From Fallopia convolvulus (taxonomy: Eukaryota; Streptophyta; Magnoliopsida; Caryophyllales; Polygonaceae), in contig OZ024730.1 of assembly GCA_964016875.1 (NCBI GenBank), positions 36,685,795 to 36,749,794 on the forward strand: a DNA stretch of 64,000 bases, given 5' to 3'. Made by a program: the position numbers and the translations under genes. Every line of letters starts with the position of its first letter. Position 1 is the stretch's first letter. The notes under the pieces were generated by a model that saw nothing but the letters and a program-made list of their open reading frames with translations, made no database searches and was not told the origin of the DNA. Shown here one piece after another: positions 55,486 to 64,000 of this stretch.

Positions 55486-56753
55486 TGTTGAGAGAGTTTC
55501 TTGACAACAAATAAATTTATAATCAAGACCCCGCTAAGTACAGAGGAGTCAGGTTCGTCCACGGGAGATAGTCAATATCAAGTTTTGTTACTTGGAGCGC
55601 AAGTAATCAACAAAGTAAGGGTTTTTATCAAGAGAAAGAGAAAATCTAATGGTTTAGAGTATCCCCACAACAACAATTACGCATGCCAAACACTAATGAA
55701 ACATAAAGATCATGCTTTTATCACATGAAGGTGTCAACTTTCGTCAACCTAAGCAAGTAAATCAACTAACTTTCGTTCAATCAGTAAACTTACTATCTAA
55801 TCTCTTCTACTCAATTAGGATAGATTCGCATTCGCTTCAAAACACTAAATTAACTATTCTGATTCAAGGTTTCCGCTTTCGCTTCAACTATGAATGAGAA
55901 ATTCCCTTCAACTTTCATTTCAAGGATTAAGAACAAGAGAAAAGAATCATGCAATAAAAACAATCAAGACATGATCATAAACATGCATGCATAACCATTG
56001 TTGGGTTTAACCCCAACCTTAGAGAGAGACTGCTCACAATTCATAATTGAAAACATCAAAACTGAATTAAAGAGAAAGCTTACAACTTGAATCCAAACAA
56101 AACTTGTCTTCCAAGCAATCTCCAATCTCTATTCTTTCTCTCTACCATGCCCCTCTCTCTTCTCTCTTCCAATGAATCGTGTGTGTCCCAAACAAGAGCT
56201 AGAGAAGGGTATTTATAGAGAAACTATTCTATCTATAAGCTATCTATAAGGAAATAATATATTCTAATAAGATATATCCCTTAAAACTATCTAATAACAT
56301 AAAAGGAAATAGGATAAAAGTCTTTTAATTGCGCCGACTTAGTCTTCGCTACGATCCAGAGTGCCTCGGTACCGACTTGAGTGCCTCGGTACCGAGTTGT
56401 TACAACACTACGAACATCCTAGAGTAAAACTTCTGTAGCGGGTTCACAACTCTGTTTGACTCGATTCTTTGTAACGAATTTCTCTACTTCTTTCCAAGGT
56501 TGAACTTGATCTTTAATATCTTTATGGACTTCGTTCCTTGAGCTTTTCCTTAAGTGTTTCTCCTCGGTATTGCTCTTTTCCTCAAAAGTGCTCCAAACAG
56601 CTAATAAAAACCTATAAAACACCACCAAAGCTTATGTAGAATCCATATCTTAAGAAAATACAAAAACCTACACAAACGACTCAAAACAAAACACAAAACT
56701 AAAGAAAAAGACTTAAACACACCCTAAAAACTTGTCCAAAAAGGCGGACATCA
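55486..56753 (-). repeat. Element D 5' LTR
   Basis: Complete 1268-bp LTR, plus-strand ends TGTTGAGAGAG and CGGACATCA. Minus-strand TATA-like CTATAAATACC at 56208-56218. TCGGTACCGA palindromes lie at 56366 and 56386, only 20 bp apart. Confidence 0.9.
56208..56218 (-). promoter_or_regulatory. TATA box of element D 5' LTR
   Basis: The complement reads CTATAAATACC, retained at the same place in the 3' LTR (49090-49100). Confidence 0.5.
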
Positions 56754-56763
56754 GATACATAAA

Positions 56764-57011
56764 TGTTGAAAATGTTGTAAGATAAAGAAATGTAAATGTT
56801 GTAACCAGAATGTTAAAACGAAGAAAGAAATAGAGATTATTAGGAAACAATATCTAGAATATTTTATTTATGTAAAGTTGTTATCCTGTATAATCTTTTC
56901 TTATCCTTGAGTAGCCTTGTTCTCCAAGGAAGATCTTGTACTTATATTATAGAAACCCTTGTTAATCAATGGAAAATGTCAAAAATAATTTTCACAAAAC
57001 AATCTCTATCT
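56764..57011 (+). repeat. Probable copia 5' LTR
   Basis: It starts TGTTGAAAATGTTG just inside element D's right flank, and ends about where a decayed Met-type primer site (TATATCAGCCTAAAC) begins. No second copy exists to confirm the borders. Confidence 0.45.
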
Positions 57012-57019
57012 TTATATCA

Positions 57020-57930
57020 GCCTAAACACATCTTCCGCTTCCTTCCTTCTTCCATGACCGATGATCAAAGTACCCCTCAAGAGCTTCAATGGTTACTCTT
57101 TCAAGGACCCACGTCCCATCATTGATAGAGGATCCAAATCAAATTCAGGCAATCTTCTCGTTGTTGCCTCCAAGACTGACAATACCATTCACTTCTTGAA
57201 TATTTAAATTCGTCTGGAGCGTACAAATTATAAAATTTGGCACCACATGGTTCGATTAGCTTTTGAAGCTTTTGACCTTCATTGTTTTCTAAGTAGTACT
57301 TCCATGCCATCGTCGGTCATTTCGGTCGCATTTGGCATGGTCTATAGAATGGGTCAAGCCGATCATACCAAACTTTGCCTTCATAGAATGGGTCAAGAAA
57401 AACTATTTCATTTTACTTTGGCTCTTGTCCACACTGACCACGCCTCTTCTTGCCCATGCTGCATGAGCCCAAATGACTCATCAAGCCTGGTCCATTTTGG
57501 AGAAAATGTTCTTCTCTCAAACCTGTCCTCGAATGATGTCCCTCAAGCAGCAAATGCAGAATCTTAGCAAAGGTAATCTCTCTATTCTTGAATATGTGGA
57601 GAAAAAAAGAGGTTTTCCGGACATGTTCTTACATAGTTCTTGATGTTGATCTTCTGGAATGTATCCTCAATGGGCTTGATTCTTCTTATTTGGCATTCAA
57701 AATGTCTTTCAATTTGCACCGAGAGCCTTTGTCTTCGAACAAACTTCTTGGGATGCTTTTCATCGAAGAAGAGAAGATCAAGGCTGAAAATCTGCGGTTC
57801 TCACTCTAACATGCCTTCGACTTCATTTGAGGTGCACGATAAATCCTCTTCCCACCCCATAATCCAATGCCAAATTTGTACAAAATCTGGGCAAGATACT
57901 ATTAATTGATATAGCCGCTTTGATATAATT
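57020..57930 (+). pseudogene. Copia gag remnant
   Basis: Broken frames give ILEYVEKKRGF near 57580-57615, then LLECILNGLDSSYLAFKMSF and EPLSSNKLLGMLFIEEEKIK (57640-57790). These match the UBN2/Retrotran_gag_2 domain. The zinc knuckle near 57868-57910 reads CQICTKSGQDTIN followed by a stop in place of the last Cys, and its His is Gln. Confidence 0.75.
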
Positions 57931-59180
57931 GTCTTCCCGATTTCAAGGCCTCACCGGCAGAACCAAGGTCGTGGCTCTTCTCCTAGCCCAACCAATATCA
58001 GTGGGTCCCATGATAGCTTTGGGTATCGTATATATGACGATTGATGTCAGCCTCCCTAGTAACAACAATAGTTCCCTCCTCAAGCATACAATATTGGCGC
58101 ACCTCCATCAACCTTAGTAGACCATAACTAGTATTTTGACACGGGAGCAACCAATCACGTTACCTTGGATTTAAGTAATCTTTCTGTTCACTCTAATTAT
58201 TATGGAAATGAAGGCTTACAAGTTTGAAATGGTATGTCCATTCCTATAACGCATTTAGGAAATTCTACTCTTCCTACCTCACCAAAATCTATTTAACTTC
58301 ATAACAATGTATTTGTTCCTCAAATTACAAAGTATCTTCTTAGTGTCTCTCAACTTACAAAATATAATGATATTTACATGGAATTTCACCCCACTTGTTG
58401 TTTTGTGAAGGTCTTGTTGGACCCTCTTAAAATGAATCGTTGAGGAAGGGATCTACCACTTCAAGCCACCGTCACCGCCTACATCTCCCCCTCCACAAGC
58501 CTATCTTGGTGAACATGCATCCCTTCAAACTTGGCATGATACCCTAGGTTAACCTAATGTGTCTACCTTAAAGCTTTTAGATTCCAATTTTCAATTACTA
58601 GTTTCTAACAATAATTTAAAGTCTTACCTTGCTTTCGACTATTCTCCAAAATGGTTGAAACCTAATTCTCCACTAAAGTCAAACAATTCCAATCTGATTA
58701 AGGTGGTGAGTACAGTAATGTCTCCTCCTTTCTTCAAACAAAGTGAATTCTTCATCGTATGTTTTGTCTACACACTCAATCTCAAAACGGGGATGCCGAA
58801 AGTTGTCATCGTACAATTGTGGAAAAAGGGTTAGTTCTCTTGTCTCGTGCCAAAAGTGCCTCATTGTTTTTGGGAACAAGCCTTTCACGTTTTTGTTTAC
58901 CTCCATAATCAGACTCTAATGCCTATATTGAAAAATAAAATCTCCTTTTAAATATTTATATGGAAAAAGTCATGATTACTCTCTTATGAAAACATTTGGA
59001 TGCCTTTTTTATCCTTTTCTTTGCCCTTATAATTCTAATAAATTGGAATTTCGATCATCTCCATGTGTGTTCTTAGGTTATAGTTCTAAGCACAAAGGTT
59101 ATCTTTGCATTCATGCTCCTACTAATAGGGTATACAGAGCTTGATATGTCATATTTTTATGAATGTACCTTCCCATACCC
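57931..59180 (+). pseudogene. Copia protease and integrase remnant
   Basis: A copia protease active site, YFDTGATNHVTLDLSN, lies near 58130-58175 with D-T-G intact. A GAG-pre-integrase-like stretch follows at about 58330-58480. Integrase core text is visible near 58670-58720 (QFQSD.GGEYSN) and 58785-58870 (NGDAESCHRTIVEKGLVLLS). The C-terminal VFLGYSSKHKGYLCIH block is near 59070-59110. Stops and shifts are frequent. Confidence 0.75.
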
Positions 59181-60530
59181 AATCCACAAAAGCGCCTTGG
59201 CCGAGCCTAACAAAACCCTTGATCGTGACATTCCCATCACTCTCACGATGCTCCTCTCTCTATACTCCAACAAGCCTCTTCTCCCTGGAACATTGAGCCC
59301 TCCCCGAACCTGGACCCGCCATGTGCGACATTTGAACTTCACCCAGAATCCCCACCTTTCAAGCCCATGTCACCTCTGGTTGCATGCAACCTTCTCCTAT
59401 CCCGATGATCTCGCCAAACTCACCCTTTTCTCCCATTGGTACCCCAGATTCAACGATGCCGGCAAGTGGGCCCGAAACTGTCTTCCAACACGAGACTCCA
59501 GGTATGCCTCTCGCACCATCTATTTCTTCTCATATTTTACAATCTCCACAACCTAACACCACTACCCTTTTATCCTATTTTTGCCCGACTACCTAATCTT
59601 GACATGAATGATCACTCAAGCGAAAATGAACAACCTTAAACCCAAGTCACATCTCTCCACTAAACATCCCTTGCCCGACACCTCTGACCTTTACAAGGAT
59701 CCTAGAACATTCCTTCAAGCCTCTAAATAACCCGAATGGCAACATCTCATGTAGGAAGAATATGATGTCCTAATGCGGAATGGGACTATTGTTAATCATC
59801 CTCATTTTTCTAACAATGTTGGTTGTAAGTGGGTGCACAAGATTAAGAGGATAGTTGATGGCTCCATTGAACGATATAAAGCTCGTCTTGTGGCTAAAGG
59901 CTTCAATCGGGCAGAAGGCGTTGACTACTTTGACACTTTCAATCTTGTAGTCAAGCCTACCACTATTGACATTGTTCTTTCTATTGCTCTATCTCTTAAT
60001 TCGCAGACTCGACAAGTTCACATTCATAATGCCTTTCTTAATGGTGAACTTTTTTAGACTATTTATATGGCACAACCTCCTGGCTCTATTGACCAGTCTC
60101 GACCTCATCCTTCCTATCTCCTTCGAAAGGCTTTGTATGGCCTTAAGTAGGTGCCACGGGTGTGGATTACAAAGCTTAAAATTTTTCTCCATCAACAAGG
60201 GTTTGTTCGGGTAGACTACCCTTTTTATTCGTCACACTCAATCCTCTATTCTCTATATTCTAGTCTATGTGGATGACTTAATTATTACTAGTTCTGATGC
60301 TTTTGAGATTGATTGCTTTATCAAATTACTTAAATCTAATTTTTCTCTTAGAGATCTTGGACCTTTCCATTTTTTTGGGCAAAGAAGTGACTCGCTCCTC
60401 GTCCTCTATTCTTCAATCTCAAGAATCTTACATTCGTGACTTGCTTGCTCGTAGTAAGATGTCAAATGCCAAGCCAATTTCTTTACATGTCGAGCTTGCC
60501 TCACCCATCCTGGTTGATGTGAACCCTAGG
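59181..60530 (+). pseudogene. Copia reverse transcriptase remnant
   Basis: After a Pro/Ser-rich linker (59181-59640), the frame 59773-60057 carries the RVT_2 landmarks CKWVHKIKRIVDGSIERYKA, RLVAKGFNRAEGVDYFDTF and HNAFLNGEL. Then come YMAQPPGSIDQ, LLRKALYGLK and the catalytic YVDD followed by LIITS at 60266-60292. The frame changes at least twice and a stop follows NGELF, so it is inactive although the YVDD box is intact. Coding similarity ends near 60,500 (LLARSKMSNAKP). Confidence 0.85.
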
Positions 60531-61254
60531 GTCACAAGGGGATGATCTAGGCTCGAAACGTTCAGATCATCTCTGACACAAGTAACCGGATAGGTTTGAG
60601 GCTGAAGCCTAGAGTTTGGGATGAGAGGTGAAATGAAAGGATTGAGAAGGGGGCCTAGTTTGACGTAGGCCAGGAGAATATGGGGTCAGGAAAAGAATAG
60701 GGTGACGTCCGGGCCAAAGGGGAGGAGAAACTCGACTCAAAGCTCTGGCTTAATTCATTTTGGACGTGAAGATTACAATGGGGCGTGACTCCTTTATATA
60801 GAGGAGAGCCACGAAACCCTAGAAGCTAGTTGGGAGTGGACTAGGGCTAGTAAGCATACTAGGCCCAACGTCCAAGCCCAAATTTCTAATAATAGAAACT
60901 ACTATAAAATGAAAGGTGCAATCTAACCCTAATGGCCTAATGGGCCTTATGATAGCTTAATGGGCTGGTCTCTTAAGCATAAGAGAACACACACCCAAAA
61001 TAATAAAGACGGAATATGAAATGAAAGAAATAGAAATAATATAAATAAATACATAAAAGAGACTAAGTCCTAACCCAAGGGGGTCTCCAAGGTCTAGGCC
61101 GTATCGGGTCAATAGGAGTTGGTCCCAAGCTAGGGCAGAGTCGCAGCACTGGTACTACTCTCGCCCTTACACATTTAACTTCAAAGTTCTTTGTCCTCAT
61201 TCGAACTTTGTTGACATGGGGAGCACCTCAATTCCTTATAAATCACCGGGGTGT
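60531..61254 (-). repeat. Unassigned LTR-like segment, minus strand
   Basis: On the minus strand it starts TGTAACACCCCGGTG, preceded by GGTGGGGAATAT, which looks like a polypurine tract. A TATA-like CTCTATATAAAGG lies near 60792-60804. The far end (near 60,531) has no clear CA terminus or duplication. It is probably a 3' LTR or a truncated LTR of the TGTAACACCCC class. No ORF. Confidence 0.35.
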
Positions 61255-61381
61255 TACAATATTCCCCACCGTACTTAAACACTTGACGTCATCGTCAAGG
61301 CCCAAGGACCTTCCTCTAGGACGAGTGACCACTTTTCGAGCCAAGCCAACTTGTAACCCAGAGTCGGCTTTGATACCATTT
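61255..61381 (-). other. 127-bp spacer with primer site and polypurine-like tract
   Basis: The complement of 61366-61378 is TGGTATCAAAGCC, a Met-type primer site next to the LTR at 61382. At the other end GGTGGGGAATAT adjoins the segment at 61254. If both flanks are LTRs this would be an extremely short internal region. Confidence 0.45.
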
Positions 61382-63308
61382 TGTAACACCCCATCTTTAC
61401 ACAGGGGTGCTAGTTGGTAGTAGACCACACATGGGTCAAAACAATCTAACTTGACAACAAGTTCACACAGATCTTGCAACTCGGGCACAATGAGACAGCA
61501 TAAGAAAACATAAATAAAACATCCAACTTATATTTATAAAAATGAAAGTGTCATAAAACATGCACGAAACCCCAAAATGTAATTAAACAGAATACACAAT
61601 CTCAACTATCTATTCCCATAACTTGAATTAAACTAACAAACAACATTATAAGATTATCCAGTAAAGTAGTCTAGAGCATCCAACCTGACACCGAAACTAA
61701 TGACACGCACGCGTCAACAATCCTCTCCCCCATCTTGTCGAGGCTCCAACATAGGTCCTTGGTTTCTAATCCCTACCTAGAACTATCCCTAAAGGGTTAG
61801 CTAATAATTACAATATGCAGCAAATAGCAAACACAATATGCAATAGCAAAAATCAATTTAACAAAATACAAAACAAGAGTAGTAATAGAGTAGTTCCCAT
61901 AAAGTATATTCACAACAATAGGCAAGCACACAACAAAACCTATAATCATAAGACGCACATAATAATACTTAATTCCATATACAACACATAATAATATAGT
62001 ATATCAGTTCACTTTAGTATAATCTCACTCATCTTTCGCATTAATAATTGTTCAATCACAACTCGTCAATTCCCATTCAACAACATCATTTATCTAACAA
62101 ACATGGCATCCTCTAGCCTCACACGAGGTAGTGGACGGCGACCTCCTCTTTTTTGCCGACCACTCACACCCTCATCATTCATCTTCTTACCCCTAGTCAA
62201 GCCCCCACAAGAGCACTCACCAAAATATTTGATTTTAATTTTGAAGGGGCCCTCCTTGACATACAATTAAGTCAGGGATGTCTCCGCCTTTTTTGTCTTG
62301 TTAGGTTTTATTCCGTTATTGTAGGATTGGTTTTGGGAACTAATCTCAATTGCCTCTTTGAACAGTTTGGATTACTTGTGTTAATGTGTGCAAAGTTGGT
62401 TTTAAATGGGTTTTATCGTCTAAAATTTTTCAAACTTTTTCTCTGTGTTGTTACTATTTCAGACACGGCCATGTGCAAAGCTTTTGGGGAGGAAGTTTTG
62501 TCTATGTATGGTCCGTGTGAAGGGGAAACGGTGCCCCTTCAAAAGAAAATGATATCTGTGTTTTTGATAAGTTCTCTAGTGGAGGCTTAACCAGGGTTAG
62601 AAACGATGGTTTGATGTTAGGAGTGAGAGGGCATGTCTCCGCACTCGGCGCAAGGGTGTGAGCATGATGGGTCGGAATATGACGGAGGAGGAAGGGTTGC
62701 ATTTCTATGTTAATGTATGAATATGAATGTGTGATGTGTAAGGTATATGTGAGTGAGTGATTGACTAAACTAGGTTTTTATACTTCAGAGTTATGTGTTT
62801 GATTGTGGAATTGGTTGCTAACTTTAGAATTGTTGCAAAACGTCTTACAATTTTCTTATATTATCTAACTTTGTAGATTAGTAGTTGACCCTTCAGGGAT
62901 TTATTTTTCCAATTCTAGATATGAATCAGGGAACCGTGTAGGAGCATAGGTCGGATGGTGGAGCGGATCGTTGATGCACGTGTCATTAGTTCTGGGCTTT
63001 TGGGGTGCATTCATGTTATTCCTTGAATATTAGTTTCTTTTGAGTTGTCTTATCGTTAGTTTACATGGCATGTTACTAGAATGGTATGAATTTGTGGAAC
63101 AGTTTATTTGTAGGTTACTTATATTAACTTGGGCGTGAACACATATTTTGGTACTTTCAATTTCATTAACTTAAAAGGTTGGATGATTTATTGGTTTTCT
63201 CGTCGTTCCCATGTTACAAGATACGAATGCATTCATGTCAAGCTAACTTGAGTAATACCCGGAAAGGTCTTCCACCAAGTAGCGCCCTATTAAAGATGGG
63301 GTGTTACA
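61382..63308 (-). repeat. LTR of a gypsy-type element (TGTAACACCCC class), 1.93 kb
   Basis: The two ends, TGTAACACCCCATCTTTA and TAAAGATGGGGTGTTACA, are an 18-bp perfect inverted repeat. A Met-type primer site adjoins the left end on the minus strand, so this is a 5' LTR. The right flank (ATTGC) has no partner, so the other end of the element is lost or rearranged. A 145-codon plus frame inside (62153-62590) has no recognisable domain. Confidence 0.7.
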
Positions 63309-63472
63309 ATTGCATAATCAATGATTTAAAAATATTAATTAGAATCGTAATTTTCTTCTTATTATTATATAAATTTGAAAATTTAAGATTAAATCTACGA
63401 ATTAAACAAATTGTCTCCAATTCATTGGTACGTTACTCTCACATTATCAAGTAATTTAATAAACCTCTATAA

Positions 63473-63540
63473 ACATATGAACATATAAACATATAAACAT
63501 ATAAACATATAAACATATAAACATGAACATATAAACATAT
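63473..63540. repeat. Microsatellite, unit ACATATAA
   Basis: About eight units of an 8-bp repeat, with GAACATATA variants at the ends. Confidence 0.9.
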
Positions 63541-63739
63541 AATTGAATTAACTTGATAAATTGATGCACTTTTATTACGAATAATTATGATTTCAAGTCT
63601 TCTAAGAAGAATTTTTTTAATGATATATATATATAGAAGAAGAGTCACGTGCGAATGGTCGCCTAGGTGGGAAATAAGAATAAATCTCGATCGTTCATTC
63701 CAAAAAATCAACGTCCCTGATTAAACATTCATTAAAAAA

Positions 63740-63850
63740 ATAAAATACGGTACGGGCGAATTTTTCCCGTATTATTCGCGTATTTTTCAATAAAATACGA
63801 CACGAACGAATTTTTCCCGAATTATTCACGAATTTTTCGAAAAATACGTT
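63740..63850. repeat. Imperfect tandem duplication, ~57 bp
   Basis: Two copies sharing AAAATACG, CGAATTTTTCCCG and TATTC(G/A)CG(T/A)ATTTTTC in the same order. Confidence 0.7.
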
Positions 63851-64000
63851 TTTATGAGACGTGCCCAGTTTGTTCATCAGAAATAGCGATTTGTTCATCA
63901 ATATTCACCAATTGTTCATCAATACTAACTAATTGTGCATTGAGTTTTTTATGTTGTTTTTTATGTAGTTTTTTATGCACATATAATTAGTTTTGATATA

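Larger units (their letters stand above)
16428..56753 (-). mobile_element. Element D: Athila-like retrotransposon, outermost of the nest
   Basis: The minus-strand element has a 5' LTR at 55486-56753 and a 3' LTR split by element A into 16428-16770 and 48741-49662. The two LTRs are 1268 and 1265 bp. Flanks GATAT (16423-16427) and GATAC (56754-56758) are a 5-bp duplication with one mismatch. Internally it has an Asp-tRNA-type primer-binding site, gag and protease, then a long non-coding tail. It has no reverse transcriptase, RNase H or integrase, and no second ORF. It carries element A in its 3' LTR and a MITE in gag. Confidence 0.9.
56764..60530 (+). mobile_element. Ty1/copia element, decayed, 3' end lost
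   Basis: A probable short LTR (56764-57011) is followed by a degenerate primer site and, in order, gag, zinc knuckle, protease, integrase and reverse transcriptase remnants, the copia order. The sequence switches abruptly near 60,500-60,540, within the reverse transcriptase/RNase H part. No 3' LTR is present. Confidence 0.85.
63309..64000. other. AT-rich end region with short repeats, no gene
   Basis: It contains the 8-bp microsatellite (63473-63540), an AT run near 63625, a segment GAAGAGTCACGTGCGAATGG that resembles common plant transposon ends, a ~60-bp imperfect duplication (63740-63850) and TTGTTCATCA repeats (63880-63925). Identity is uncertain. Confidence 0.4.

Noticed and set aside
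62153..62590. 145-codon plus frame inside the LTR at 61382-63308
   Set aside because: No recognisable motif, hydrophobic low-information translation, and it sits on the strand opposite to the element.
63473..63540. Regular short repeats suggesting a CRISPR-like array
   Set aside because: The unit is 8 bp with no spacers, and the genome is a plant. It is a microsatellite.

Overview
This window is nuclear DNA of a flowering plant, probably a eudicot. It is a repeat-dense, heterochromatin-like stretch made almost entirely of LTR retrotransposons and DNA transposons inserted into one another. I see no rRNA, tRNA, CRISPR array or convincing host gene. The species cannot be named from the sequence alone. 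All protein calls come from reading the translations; no database search was run.

Layout. (1) Positions 1 to about 14,872 are a decayed minus-strand Ty3/gypsy element, called E here and probably of the Tat type. It is flanked by LTR-like direct repeats, holds a protease remnant and an antisense intron-containing ORF, and carries a 98-bp tandem repeat. Inside it sit a 731-bp solo LTR (TSD CTATT), a 2.26-kb non-coding LTR element (TSD GAGCC), a copia-type LTR, a 1.2-kb hAT element (TSD GTTCCCAG) and a 2.95-kb solo LTR. (2) Positions 14,873-16,427 are AT-rich and gene-poor, with a CT/AT microsatellite. (3) Positions 16,428-56,753 are a four-level nest resolved by matching LTR pairs and target-site duplications. 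Element D (minus strand, Athila-like) contains element A (plus, Athila-like, TSD CTATT) in its 3' LTR. A contains element B (plus, Tekay/Del-like gypsy, TSD ATGAT) in its second ORF. B contains element C (plus, Athila-like, TSD ATATT) in its leader. A truncated copia piece and a 367-bp hAT MITE (TSD TTCTCTAT) lie in B's 5' LTR. A 757-bp PIF/Harbinger-type MITE (TSD TTA) splits D's gag. (4) Positions 56,764 to about 60,530 are a decayed Ty1/copia element with gag, protease, integrase and reverse transcriptase remnants. (5) Positions 60,531-63,308 are minus-strand LTR-type sequence with an 18-bp perfect terminal inverted repeat. (6) The last 690 bp are AT-rich with short repeats.

The most notable content is the trio A, C and D. 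They share a primer-binding site, polypurine tract and leader layout, but none contains recognisable reverse transcriptase, RNase H or integrase. C keeps gag-protease plus a second ORF of the ATHILA ORF type. A keeps gag plus the second ORF but has lost the protease. D keeps gag-protease but has lost the second ORF. C is young: its LTRs differ by roughly 1% by hand count. The polymerase must therefore have come from elsewhere. The three elements are also peppered with a palindromic 10-mer, TCGG-NN-CCGA, whose two central bases are family-specific (GC in C, TA in A and D). It recurs in LTRs, coding linkers and untranslated regions alike. A second motif, AAGTATGGGGT, recurs three times per element at corresponding positions.
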